From assembly GCA_027485735.1 (NCBI GenBank), contig JAIXQM010000070.1, positions 1 to 47,163 on the forward strand: a stretch of DNA of 47,163 nucleotides, read 5' to 3'. Source of the DNA: Sphingomonadales bacterium (GTDB taxonomy: Bacteria > Pseudomonadota > Alphaproteobacteria > Sphingomonadales > Sphingomonadaceae). Position 1 is the first letter of the stretch; the number at the start of each line of letters is the position of its first letter. Position numbers and translations under genes: made by a program. A model generated the notes under the pieces. The model was not told the origin of the DNA. It saw nothing but the letters and a program-made list of their open reading frames with translations, and did no database searches. This document shows positions 33,720-42,606 of this stretch, in pieces.

Positions 33720-34102
33720 ATCTTCCCGGCCGTCGTGCCGGCTCTGTTCTTCGTTTCCAGTAGTTCAAGCGAAGCGTTGCAAGCCCCCGGAAACCGCGCA
33801 GTTACTGCGCAGCAACCGGGCAAGGCAGCAACAAATACCGGTTTCAAGACGGCGCTGGCCGTCAGAGTGGGCGCGTTCCGGCAAGTCGGGCAGCCCGTGC
33901 GTGTAAAGTGGCGTTCGGGCGTAACTGTCAAGCTGGACCGGAGTCCGGCCGTAACAGGGTGATCCAGATGACCCGCGTGGTCAGGCTGGTGACAGTTGCA
34001 AGAGGGGCGAGCTTTGCACACGCAATCTCAAATCAAGTCAGGGTTGCCGGCCGGCGCAGTGTGCGTGGCCAGGCTTGACCATGCCGAAAGGGTGGCGATC
34101 TG
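33720..34102 (+). other. Intergenic region between flp and cpaB
   Basis: 383 bp, no gene. It contains a second hairpin (GCGCAG-TTA-CTGCGC near 33808) flanked by CCCGG/CCGGG, and two similar 12-mers, CGGGCGTAACTG and CGGCCGTAACAG (near 33916 and 33945), either side of a CCGGAGTCCGG palindrome. These could be regulator sites or part of a structured leader. A promoter for cpaB may be here but none is clear. Confidence 0.45.
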
Positions 34103-34996
34103 ATGCGCCGCTCCTCCATCATCATGCTGATCGCCGCGGTGGCTTTGGGCCTGATCGCCGTGCTGTTTGCCCGGACGTTCCTGGGCAACGCTGGCGACGC
34201 CGGGGCTGGCCGATCGGCCGCAGCCGTTCGCACCGTGCCGACCGTTGTCGCCGCGGCCGACATCAATTTCGGCGAGAAGATTACGCCCGACAAGGTGAAG
34301 GTGGTAAATTGGCCGGCCAACACTTTGCCGCAGGGTAGTTTCCAGCGCCTTGAAGAGCTGACGATGGGCGCCGGCCGCACCGCCATGCGCCCGATCGTTG
34401 CCAATGAAATCCTCACTGAAAAGTCGCTGGCCACTGGCGCCAACCGGCTTTCAACCGCCCAGCTGCTGGGCCCGCAGATGCGCGCAATTTCGGTGCCGCT
34501 GAACGAAGTGTCCGGCGTGGCCGGCCTGATCTTCCCGGGCGACCGGGTGGACGTGTTCATGACCCGCCAGCCCGATGAGGCAATGCCGTATTCGGAACTT
34601 CTGGCGCAAGGTGCCCGGGTGCTGGCCGTTGGGGTGGACATGAACGTGGGCAAGGAAAAGCCTGAGCTCGTCAAGTCGGCCACCATCGAGGTGACACCGC
34701 TTCAGGCCCAGAAGATCGCGCTGGCGGTCACCGTCGGTCAGCTCAGCATGGCGCTGCGCCACTTCACCGATGAAAGCCGGGTGCGTTTGCAGACGGCGCA
34801 GGTGATGGATCTGAATGATGGCACCATCACCCGGCTGGTGCGCAAGCCCAATTCGGGCGGATCTGCTCCGTCTGGTCCATCCGGACCGCCGGCGGGCGGC
34901 AACAGTGGCCAGGCGCCGATCGGCCCGGGCGTGGTGGTGATGCGTGGTACCAGCAATGGCATGACCTCCAGCTTTGAATCGGTGATCGGCAAATGA
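34103..34996 (+). CDS. cpaB: Flp pilus assembly protein CpaB/RcpC
   Basis: 297 residues. One N-terminal membrane anchor (SSIIMLIAAVALGLIAVLFARTFL), a SAF domain (VPTVVAAADINFGEKITPDKVKVVNWPANTLPQG) and the RcpC/CpaB domain (AISVPLNEVSGVAGLIFPGDRVDVFMTRQ), then a Gly/Ser/Pro-rich linker. CpaB is thought to stabilise the secretin channel in the periplasm. ATG 34103 follows AAGGGTGG (34088-34095). The stop overlaps the cpaC start (ATGATG at 34993). Confidence 0.93.
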   Translation: MRRSSIIMLIAAVALGLIAVLFARTFLGNAGDAGAGRSAAAVRTVPTVVAAADINFGEKITPDKVKVVNWPANTLPQGSFQRLEELTMGAGRTAMRPIVANEILTEKSLATGANRLSTAQLLGPQMRAISVPLNEVSGVAGLIFPGDRVDVFMTRQPDEAMPYSELLAQGARVLAVGVDMNVGKEKPELVKSATIEVTPLQAQKIALAVTVGQLSMALRHFTDESRVRLQTAQVMDLNDGTITRLVRKPNSGGSAPSGPSGPPAGGNSGQAPIGPGVVVMRGTSNGMTSSFESVIGK

Positions 34997-36387
34997 TGCT
35001 TCGACCCCTTCTCGCCATTGGCCTCGCCGCTGCGGCGCTGGCTGCTCCCGCCACAAAGGCCGCTGAAAACAGCGTTGAAGCGGCCACCGGGCTCTCGCTG
35101 AGCCTGCCCATCAACAAGTCGCAAACCCTCAGGGTGCCGCGGCCCTTTGCCCGCATCGCTGTGGGCAACGCCAAGATCGCCGATGTCAGCCCGGTCACCA
35201 ACCGCGTGGCCTATCTGCTCGGCAAGGAAATCGGCACCACCAACCTGACCCTTTATGACGCCCGCGGCGCCGTCATCGCCGTGGTCGACGTGACGGTGAC
35301 GCCCGACGCCATGGGCCTGAAGCAGAAGCTGGCCGAAGTGATCCCCACCGAAAATCTGGGTGTGCAGGTTGCCAACGACCGCCTGATCCTGTCGGGCACG
35401 GCTTCCAGCGCCGCCGCACTGCAACGTGCCATGACCATTGCCCAGGCCTATGCGCCCGACAAGGTGATCAACATGGCCGGCGTTGGCACCGCCCAACAGA
35501 TCCTGCTGGAAGTGCGCTTTGCCGAAATGCAGCGTGGCACCGTCAAGGCGCTGGGCATCGACCAGGTCCAGTTTGGCAGCCGTGTCGACGAGTTCGGCAA
35601 CACGACGGTTGCCCGCACCAATGCCCAGGGCGTTGGCCCGGGCTTCGGCATTACCGGCACCTTCGGCGGCGCCTTCTCCATGCCGGGCTTCTCGTTCCGG
35701 TTCCAGGCGCTGGAGCGCCAGGGCCTGATCCGCACGCTGGCACAGCCCAACATCATCGCGCTTTCGGGTGAAACCGCCAATTTCCTTGCCGGGGGCGAAT
35801 TCCCGGTGCCGGTGGCGGTGACGCAGAACAACCAGATCGCGGTGGAATTCAAGCAGTTCGGGGTTGGTCTCGCCTTCACGCCGACCTTGCTTGAAGACGG
35901 CCTTATCAATCTGCTGGTTGCTCCGGAAGTGTCCAGCCTGGATCCGGCCGCCGGTATCACCCTTGCAGGCCTGCGTATTCCCGGCCTGAAGGTCCGCCGC
36001 GCCCGCACCACGCTGGAGCTGCGTGACGGCCAGACCTTTGCGCTCGCCGGCCTGATCCAGAGTGATTTTCGCGATACGGTGAACGCCGTGCCCTTGCTGG
36101 GCAAGATCCCGATCATCGGCGCGCTTTTCCGTTCCAGCGATTTTGAACGGCAGGAAACCGAACTGGTGATCCTGGTGACGCCGCGCATCGTGCGGCCGGT
36201 CGCAGCCGGTACCGCCTTGCAGTCGCCGACCGATCGGATTCTGGAGCCGACCGATACCGAATTCTTCTTGCTCGGCAAGCCGGAACGCCGGGTGCAACCG
36301 GGCAATATTCTGCCCCTGCCCGGCCCTGCCAGCAGCATCAACAAGCCCGGCGGTGTTGCCGCCGAGGCCGGTCATATTGTGAGGTAA
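34993..36387 (+). CDS. cpaC: Flp pilus secretin CpaC/RcpA
   Basis: 464 residues. Signal peptide, pilus-formation N-terminal domain (LSLSLPINKSQTLRVPRPFARIAVGNAKIADVSPVTNRVAYLLGKEIGTTNLTLYD), a BON-like domain (LKQKLAEVIPTENLGVQVANDRLILSGTASS) and the secretin core (LIRTLAQPNIIALSGETANFLAGGEFPVPV ... RARTTLELRDGQTFALAGLIQ ... TELVILVTPRIVRP). It forms the outer-membrane channel for the pilus. Overlaps cpaB by 4 nt; the next gene starts 3 nt after its stop. Confidence 0.95.
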   Translation: MMLRPLLAIGLAAAALAAPATKAAENSVEAATGLSLSLPINKSQTLRVPRPFARIAVGNAKIADVSPVTNRVAYLLGKEIGTTNLTLYDARGAVIAVVDVTVTPDAMGLKQKLAEVIPTENLGVQVANDRLILSGTASSAAALQRAMTIAQAYAPDKVINMAGVGTAQQILLEVRFAEMQRGTVKALGIDQVQFGSRVDEFGNTTVARTNAQGVGPGFGITGTFGGAFSMPGFSFRFQALERQGLIRTLAQPNIIALSGETANFLAGGEFPVPVAVTQNNQIAVEFKQFGVGLAFTPTLLEDGLINLLVAPEVSSLDPAAGITLAGLRIPGLKVRRARTTLELRDGQTFALAGLIQSDFRDTVNAVPLLGKIPIIGALFRSSDFERQETELVILVTPRIVRPVAAGTALQSPTDRILEPTDTEFFLLGKPERRVQPGNILPLPGPASSINKPGGVAAEAGHIVR

Positions 36388-36390
36388 GCG

Positions 36391-36705
36391 ATGTTCAAGA
36401 TTGCAACATCCCTGCTGCTGGTTGCCCTTATGGTCAGCCTTGCCGCACCGGCCGCAGCAACAGACAAGGGCCTGGGTCTGGTCGTGCAGAACAACGTCGC
36501 GGCCATGGCAGTGGATCTCACGCCCAGCTATGCCAACGTGAAAATCGAAGGCAGCACTGGCACATTGGCCGATACGGCGATTACCCGTTACCGGACCGGG
36601 CAGGTCAAGCCGCTGCGCTCCTTGTCGGGCGATTCCAAGCTCGGTGGCGGCAGCGCCACCGGAACCGATGCGCCTGTGACCCAGCAAGCGAATGGTCCAC
36701 GCTGA
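36391..36705 (+). CDS. Small exported protein in the cpaD position
   Basis: 104 residues: signal peptide (MFKIATSLLLVALMVSLAAPAAA), a short domain (GLGLVVQNNVAAMAVDLTPSYANVKIEGSTGTLADTAITRYRTGQVKPL) and a flexible Gly/Ser/Thr-rich tail. No cysteine or lipobox, and about half the length of CpaD, the lipoprotein that normally sits here and pilots the secretin. No family recognised. The start follows GAGG, 6 nt upstream, and the stop overlaps cpaE (TGATG at 36703-36707), so it is an integral operon member and probably a Tad component. Confidence 0.8.
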   Translation: MFKIATSLLLVALMVSLAAPAAATDKGLGLVVQNNVAAMAVDLTPSYANVKIEGSTGTLADTAITRYRTGQVKPLRSLSGDSKLGGGSATGTDAPVTQQANGPR

Positions 36706-37934
36706 TGGCCCTGCTGGCGCGTCTTGGTTCGATGGTTGGGCGCGGCGAAAAGGGGGATTCCTCGTCGCAGTCTGACACGGGCGATTTGCGGGTGACGCTG
36801 GTGCTGGCGCCCGAAACGGCGGCCACCATCGATCCTGCGCACCTCGCCAACCTGGGTGCCAGCATCCATGTGTTTGACGGCGGCCTGGAAAAATTCTCGG
36901 TGAACGGGCCACTGCTGCGCCGCACAGATCTGGTGATCCTGGAAATCGAACCCGAAAGCGCCGAGGAACTGGCCGCGCTGGAACAGTTTGCCAACAGCGT
37001 TGGTGCCCGCATCCCGGTGGTGACAGCGGCCCATAATCTGACCATCACCGCCACCCGCCGCCTGATGCGGTCCAGCATTGCCGACGTGCTGCCGATCCCG
37101 TTCAGCCGCGAGGAACTGGCGCAGGCGCTGGAAACCGGCCGCGACCGGCTGGGCCAGCTGCGCACGGGCGGTGGTCCGGCCCGCAGCGGCAATGTGATCG
37201 CCTTTCAGGGCGTGCTGGGCGGCATCGGCTCCACCATGCTCGCCACCCAGCTGGCGCAGATCTGGGCAGCCGAAAAGAAAGTGCTGCTGATCGATCTTGA
37301 TCTGCAGCGCGGCAATGCGGCGCTGTACATGAACCTGAAGCCCCGTCTTTCGATTGCCGATCTGATCGAAGCGGATGACCGGCTGGACGCCGAGTTCCTC
37401 AAGATGGTGCTGGAACGCCACCAATCGGGCACCTCTGTGATTTCATCGCCGAACGACATGACCGCGATGGACGTTGTGACCCCGGAATTCATCGATCGGC
37501 TGCTGGATGTCGCCACCCAAAATTACGATCTGGTGCTGCTCGATCTGCCGGGCATCTGGATGGACTGGACGGCCATGGCGATCCAGAAGGCCGATCTGCT
37601 GCTGCTGACCACCCAGATGACCGTATCGGGTGTGCAGCAGGCCCGCCGACAGCTTGATGTGGCTGAAGCCAATGGCCTGGGCGACCGGGTGCGGGTGGTG
37701 ATGAACCGCATGATCCCCGGCCTGTTCGGCAAGTACGACCTGAGCGAAGCCGAATCGGCGCTGCGCAGCCGGGTGCATTTTGGCCTTGCCAATGATTTCC
37801 CCACGGTTTCGGCGGCGCAGGATGAAGGCCGCAGCCTGGGCCAGATCAAGATGAAATCCCGCATCGAAAAGGACCTGCGTGCCATTGCGGCGCAGCTGAG
37901 CGATGAACTGGTCAGCATGGGGGCGACGGCATGA
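36705..37934 (+). CDS. cpaE: CpaE/TadZ-type pilus localisation ATPase
   Basis: 409 residues. A receiver-like N-terminal domain without the phospho-acceptor setup (about 25-130) is followed by a ParA/MinD-type fold (VLLIDLDLQRGNAALYMNL, YDLVLLDLPGIW). The Walker A region reads GVLGGIGSTMLATQ: both lysines of the deviant Walker A are missing, so ATP hydrolysis may be weak or absent. TadZ/CpaE proteins are polar landmarks that place the pilus machine. Overlaps cpaF by ATGA. Confidence 0.93.
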   Translation: MALLARLGSMVGRGEKGDSSSQSDTGDLRVTLVLAPETAATIDPAHLANLGASIHVFDGGLEKFSVNGPLLRRTDLVILEIEPESAEELAALEQFANSVGARIPVVTAAHNLTITATRRLMRSSIADVLPIPFSREELAQALETGRDRLGQLRTGGGPARSGNVIAFQGVLGGIGSTMLATQLAQIWAAEKKVLLIDLDLQRGNAALYMNLKPRLSIADLIEADDRLDAEFLKMVLERHQSGTSVISSPNDMTAMDVVTPEFIDRLLDVATQNYDLVLLDLPGIWMDWTAMAIQKADLLLLTTQMTVSGVQQARRQLDVAEANGLGDRVRVVMNRMIPGLFGKYDLSEAESALRSRVHFGLANDFPTVSAAQDEGRSLGQIKMKSRIEKDLRAIAAQLSDELVSMGATA

Positions 37935-39343
37935 TCTTCCCCACCCGCCGCAAGACCGGCGCACAGTCTGACGCCGCTGGCGATGCGGCGACGGCCAGCG
38001 TGCCGGCCGAAACCAAGGTGGCCGCGCCGGCCCCGGCGCCGGTCGTGAGCATCAAGGATCGCCGCCGCGACGATTACACCGAACTCAAAGTCATGCTGCA
38101 CCAGCAGCTGATCGACCGCATCAACTTGGCGGCGCTGGAAACCATGACGCGCGAGCAGATGCAGCGCGACATCGGCGACATCGTTCAGGAAATGCTGAAA
38201 GAGAATAACCAGGCCCTGAACGCCGCCGAACGGCGTCAGCTGGTCGAGGATATTCTCGACGAACTGCTCGGCCTCGGCCCGCTCGAACCGCTGCTGAAAG
38301 ACCCGACCATCTCGGACATCATGGTCAACAGCGCCACCAAGGTGTTCGTGGAACGGCGCGGCAGGATCGAGGAAGTCGGCACGCGTTTTGCCAGCGATCA
38401 GCATCTGCTGCGCATCATCGGCAAGATTGTTTCGAACGTCGGTCGCCGTGTTGATGAAAGCTCGCCGATGGTCGACGCGCGCCTGCCCGACGGCAGCCGC
38501 ATCAACGCGATCATTCCGCCGCTGGCTATCGACGGTCCGTGCCTTTCCATCCGCAAGTTCCCGCCCAGCCGCACCAGCATCGACAAGCTGGTCGAATATG
38601 GTTCGATGACAGTTGATTGCGCGACGATGCTGAAGGCCGTGGTCGCCAGCCGCCGCAACGTGATCGTTTCGGGCGGCACCGGTTCGGGCAAGACCACCAT
38701 GCTCAACGCGCTGTCGGCGTCGATCGGCAGCCACGAACGCGTGGTGACGATCGAGGATTCGGCCGAACTGCAATTGCAGCAGAGCCACGTCGTGCGCCTT
38801 GAAACCCGTCCGTCCAACATCGAAGGCCGCGGGGAAGTCAACCAGCGCGATCTGGTGAAGAACGCACTGCGCATGCGGCCCGATCGCGTCATCCTGGGCG
38901 AAATCCGTTCGGGCGAAGCCTTCGACATGCTGCAGGCGATGAACACCGGCCACGATGGTTCGATGACGACCCTGCACGCCAACACGCCGCGCGACGCCCT
39001 GTCCCGCCTGGAACAGATGATCGGCATGTCGGGCATCGACATCAGCCCGAAATCGGCCCGCGCCCAGATTGCTTCAGCCATCAACGTGGTGTGCCAGCTG
39101 GAACGCCTGCAGGACGGCAGCCGCCGTGTCACCTCGGTCGCCGAGATCACCGGCATGGAAGGCGAGATCATCCTGATGCAGGAGATCTTCAAGTTCGTGC
39201 GCGAAGGCGTGGATGAACAGGGCAAGGTGATCGGTGAGATGCGCCCGATGGGGGTGCGGCCCAAGTTCATGGATATCCTGAAGGCGCGCGGCTTCGATCT
39301 GCCGAGCACCATGTTCGATCCGTTCAAGCGCAAGGATGGTTGA
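37931..39343 (+). CDS. cpaF: Pilus assembly ATPase CpaF/TadA
   Basis: 470 residues, cytoplasmic type II/IV secretion ATPase that powers pilus extension and retraction. A Pro/Ala-rich N-terminus precedes a helical domain (LKVMLHQQLIDRINLAALETM), then GPLEPLLKDPTISDIMVN, Walker A GGTGSGKTTML, the Asp box VVTIEDSAELQL, Walker B (RVILGEIRSGEAFDMLQAMNTGHDGSMTTLHANTP) and the His box. All catalytic motifs are intact. Overlaps cpaE upstream by 4 nt and tadB downstream by 8 nt. Confidence 0.96.
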   Translation: MIFPTRRKTGAQSDAAGDAATASVPAETKVAAPAPAPVVSIKDRRRDDYTELKVMLHQQLIDRINLAALETMTREQMQRDIGDIVQEMLKENNQALNAAERRQLVEDILDELLGLGPLEPLLKDPTISDIMVNSATKVFVERRGRIEEVGTRFASDQHLLRIIGKIVSNVGRRVDESSPMVDARLPDGSRINAIIPPLAIDGPCLSIRKFPPSRTSIDKLVEYGSMTVDCATMLKAVVASRRNVIVSGGTGSGKTTMLNALSASIGSHERVVTIEDSAELQLQQSHVVRLETRPSNIEGRGEVNQRDLVKNALRMRPDRVILGEIRSGEAFDMLQAMNTGHDGSMTTLHANTPRDALSRLEQMIGMSGIDISPKSARAQIASAINVVCQLERLQDGSRRVTSVAEITGMEGEIILMQEIFKFVREGVDEQGKVIGEMRPMGVRPKFMDILKARGFDLPSTMFDPFKRKDG

Positions 39344-40346
39344 GGTGCAACTGCCGTCTTTCATCAACGCCGAATTCGTTTTCTACGGCATCGTGTTTCT
39401 GGCCGTGGTGCTGCTGCTGGAAGGCGGCTTCATGTGGTACCGCGACAATTTCGGAACGAAGAAGCGTGTTTCAAAGCGCATGGCGCTGATCGAGAGTGGG
39501 GCGAGTTCCGAAGAGATCATCACCGCGCTGCGCCGGCAGACGACCGATATGTCGAAGTCGATGCTGCCGTCGGTCCTCCGCTATCTCGACAGCCGCATGA
39601 ACCAGGCCGGTCTGCGCATGAGTGCTCAGCGCATGCTCAGCTACATGGGCACGGTCACGCTGCTGATCGGGTTCCTGTTCCCGTTGATTGGCGGCATCAG
39701 CGGCCAGATCACCTCGCCCGGCGCCGTTCTGCTGCTGCTGCTGTTTGCCGGCGGCATCGGCATTGCGCTGCCCATCCTCTATCTCAACTACGTCGCCGCC
39801 AAGCGGCTCAAGAAGATTGAGGCGCAGTTCCCGATCGCGCTGGACGTGCTGGTGCGCGGCTTGCGGGCAGGCTACCCGGTGTCGGGCGCGCTCGAACTGG
39901 TGGTCAACGAAATGCCGGATCCCCTGGCTTCCGAGCTGGGGCTGGTGCTGGCGGAAATGAACTATGGTTCGCCGCTGCGCGACGCGCTGGAAGGCTTTGC
40001 CAACCGGGTGCAGACCCAGGACATCAACATGTTCGTGGTTTCGGTGGCCATCCAGACCGAAACCGGCGGTAGCCTCGCTGAAATCCTCGACAGCCTGACC
40101 CGCGTGATCCGTGACCGCGCCGCCATGGTGCTGAAGGTGCGCGCGCTGGCATCCGAAGGCAAGATGACCGGCACGCTGCTCACTGCCATGCCGATCATCA
40201 CCTTTGTCGGCGTGTTCTCCAGCCAGCCCAGTTTCTATCTCGATGTTGTGGACGATCCCTGGTTCATGCCGGGCGCGCTGGGCGTCTTGTTCCTCTATGT
40301 TCTGGGTGTCGTGATCATGCGCCGCCTGATCGCGATCAAGGTGTAA
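39336..40346 (+). CDS. tadB: Tad inner-membrane platform protein TadB
   Basis: 336 residues, with an N-terminal helix (FVFYGIVFLAVVLLLEGGFMWY), two central helices, the T2SSF domain (FPIALDVLVRGLRAGYPVSGALELVVNEMPDPLASELGLVLAEMNYGSPLRDALEGFANRV) and a C-terminal helix. TadB and TadC form the membrane platform on which the CpaF ATPase acts. The start overlaps the end of cpaF by 8 nt. Confidence 0.94.
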   Translation: MVEVQLPSFINAEFVFYGIVFLAVVLLLEGGFMWYRDNFGTKKRVSKRMALIESGASSEEIITALRRQTTDMSKSMLPSVLRYLDSRMNQAGLRMSAQRMLSYMGTVTLLIGFLFPLIGGISGQITSPGAVLLLLLFAGGIGIALPILYLNYVAAKRLKKIEAQFPIALDVLVRGLRAGYPVSGALELVVNEMPDPLASELGLVLAEMNYGSPLRDALEGFANRVQTQDINMFVVSVAIQTETGGSLAEILDSLTRVIRDRAAMVLKVRALASEGKMTGTLLTAMPIITFVGVFSSQPSFYLDVVDDPWFMPGALGVLFLYVLGVVIMRRLIAIKV

Positions 40347-40351
40347 CGGCG

Positions 40352-41341
40352 ATGGGCAGCGCAACCCTGGCAAACTGGATCGTTCTCGGCTTGGTGTTCG
40401 CCGCCGTGATGCTGGTCGTGCTGGCGCTGGCGCCGCTGGTGCTGGGCCGCTCCGACATCAAGGCGCGGCTGGCCAGCCAGGGCGGCGGTGCAGCTGTCGA
40501 TGAAGGCCCGGGCAGCATCCGCAACGATCTGCTCACCTCGCGCTGGGCGCAACTGCTGCACGAAATCGAAGCACGTGGTCTCAGCCTCACCGACGATGCC
40601 TCCGGCAAGATCGCGGACAAGCTGCAGCGAGCCGGGTTCGATCAGCTCTGGGCGCCCCGTGCCTTCACCCTCGCCCGCGCCATCGGCACACTGGCCCTGC
40701 CTATTCTGGTGACGATCGTGCTGGCCGTGGGCGGCAACTGGCCGGAGCCGGCCAAGCTCTACATGATGCTGATGGGCGGGGCCGTGGCCGGCCTGTATCT
40801 GCCCGGCATCATCGTGCAGTCCCGCGCTGAAAATCGCGCCCAGGAAGTGCTCAACGGCTTCCCCGATACGCTCGATCTCATGCTGGTCTGCCTCGAAGCC
40901 GGGCTTGGCATCGATGCCGCCTTCAGTCGCGTCGGTTCGGAAATCATCGGCTCGCACCCGCTGCTGGCCAAGCTGTTCGGCCAGGTCAGCCTTGAGTTGC
41001 GCGCCGGCCGCAGCCGCGAAGTGGCGCTGCGCATGCTGGCCAAGAAGAGCGGTGTGCCGGAAATCACCGCCTTCACCACGCTGATCATCCAGTCTGACAA
41101 GTTGGGCGCGTCGGTGGCGTCGGCGCTGCGGGTCTATGCCGCGGAAATGCGTGAAGCCCGCCGGCTGCGCGCCGAGGAAAAGGCCCACAAGATTCCGGTG
41201 CTGCTGTCGATCCCGCTGGTCTGCTTCATGCTGCCCACCATGGTCGCGGTGCTGATGCTGCCGGCGGCGATCGGCATGAAGAACCAGATGGCTCAAGTGG
41301 AAAAGCAGGAGCAATCCAACAAGGCGGCGAGGGGCAAATGA
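40352..41341 (+). CDS. tadC: Tad inner-membrane platform protein TadC
   Basis: 329 residues, same T2SSF family as TadB: hydrophobic N-terminus, two central helices, FPDTLDLMLVCLEAGLGIDAAFSRVG and the paired C-terminal helices (IPVLLSIPLVCFMLPTMVAVLMLPAAIGM). Follows tadB by 5 nt and overlaps the TPR gene by ATGA (41338-41341). Confidence 0.94.
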   Translation: MGSATLANWIVLGLVFAAVMLVVLALAPLVLGRSDIKARLASQGGGAAVDEGPGSIRNDLLTSRWAQLLHEIEARGLSLTDDASGKIADKLQRAGFDQLWAPRAFTLARAIGTLALPILVTIVLAVGGNWPEPAKLYMMLMGGAVAGLYLPGIIVQSRAENRAQEVLNGFPDTLDLMLVCLEAGLGIDAAFSRVGSEIIGSHPLLAKLFGQVSLELRAGRSREVALRMLAKKSGVPEITAFTTLIIQSDKLGASVASALRVYAAEMREARRLRAEEKAHKIPVLLSIPLVCFMLPTMVAVLMLPAAIGMKNQMAQVEKQEQSNKAARGK

Positions 41342-42606
41342 AACAGAAAACCGCGTTTCTTCTCGCGCTGGCTGGTTCATCGCCGGCGTTGGCCGACAGC
41401 TTTGATGCCAAGGACGCCCGGCCGCGCAGCGACAACCTGCCCAGCAGCGCCATCGCCAACAATCAGAATGAAACGGCCGCGCTGGCCGAAGGCCGCAGCC
41501 TGTTGGCCGCGGGCAACGCCGCGCAGGCGATTTCCGTGTTCCGCATCGCGCTGGGCCAGAATGCCGGATCGGTGGCGGCGCTGAACGGCATCGCCATCGC
41601 CTATGATCGGCTGGGCCGCATCGATCTGGCGCGCCAGCATTTCGAGATGGCCCTCGCGCTGGAACCGGGCGCCGGCGATATTGCCTATAATCTGGGCTGG
41701 ACCCTGCACCGGGCCGGCCAGCATCGCGACGCCATTGCCTGGCTGCAACGCGCCAGCAGCAGTGATGATGGCCGCGCTGCCACCTCTGCCCGCCGCGCCC
41801 TGCTGCTGGTGGCCGCCGCGCTGGAAAACGCCGCCCTGGCACCCGCCATTGCCGCCGATGCGCCGGTGCGCGTTGCGAGCGCCCGGATCGACATGGCGAG
41901 CAGCGGGGAAGCCGTGCTGGTGCTCCCGGGCGCAGTCAGCCATCCGTTCACGGCCCCGCGCGTTGCCATGGCGCAGCGGGCCGGCGGCGTGCCGGTGGCC
42001 CGGATCAATGCCAGCCTCGCGCCCGCCAAGGCTGGCCAACTGCCGCAACTGGCCGCTCCGATCACGCTGGCGCAGGACGATGCTGCAGAGCAGCAGTCCG
42101 CATCGGCCCTGGTCACGGCGCATCTTGACAGTCTGGCCTCGCTCACCATTCCGATGGCCACGCTGTCGCTGGCGGAAGCGGCTCCGGACGCGCCAATGGC
42201 GCTCACGGCGGACGTGTTGTTGCCACAGGTGATCAATGTCACCGATGTGCCGCCGGATTTCAGCCAGATGCTTGCCGCCGGTAACCCGGTGGCGCAATTC
42301 CTGCTGCCGTCGTTCCAGCCGGCCGCGCTGCGCCTGCTCGATCTGGCGGCCTTGCCGGAACTGGCCACGGCCACGCCACTGGCACCGCGCCGCTTCCTGG
42401 CACCGGCCGCCATGGCAATCGACTGGCTGGCTGGCTTTGATGCATCGCGCTTTGCCGTCGCATTCGAAGACCGCGCCACCACACGACTGTTGACCGCCTT
42501 GTCGGCCCAGGCCGATCCCGGCGCCGTTGATGACAAGGACGCCGTGCGTCTGGCCATTGCCCGGCTGGAAGCGCTGATTGTCCGTCTCGGAGCCTTGAGT
42601 GCCTGA
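41338..42606 (+). CDS. TPR protein of the Tad operon (TadD-like), first
   Basis: 422 residues. Signal peptide (MKQKTAFLLALAGSSPALA), two to three TPR units in residues 45-155 (AAQAISVFRIALGQNAGSVAALNGIAIAYDRLGRIDLARQHFEMALALEPGAGDIAYNLGW), then about 260 residues of Ala/Leu-rich sequence with no recognised fold. TadD proteins are TPR lipoproteins needed for pilus assembly; this one has no lipobox, so the assignment is by position and repeats only. Overlaps tadC and the following TPR gene. Confidence 0.82.
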   Translation: MKQKTAFLLALAGSSPALADSFDAKDARPRSDNLPSSAIANNQNETAALAEGRSLLAAGNAAQAISVFRIALGQNAGSVAALNGIAIAYDRLGRIDLARQHFEMALALEPGAGDIAYNLGWTLHRAGQHRDAIAWLQRASSSDDGRAATSARRALLLVAAALENAALAPAIAADAPVRVASARIDMASSGEAVLVLPGAVSHPFTAPRVAMAQRAGGVPVARINASLAPAKAGQLPQLAAPITLAQDDAAEQQSASALVTAHLDSLASLTIPMATLSLAEAAPDAPMALTADVLLPQVINVTDVPPDFSQMLAAGNPVAQFLLPSFQPAALRLLDLAALPELATATPLAPRRFLAPAAMAIDWLAGFDASRFAVAFEDRATTRLLTALSAQADPGAVDDKDAVRLAIARLEALIVRLGALSA

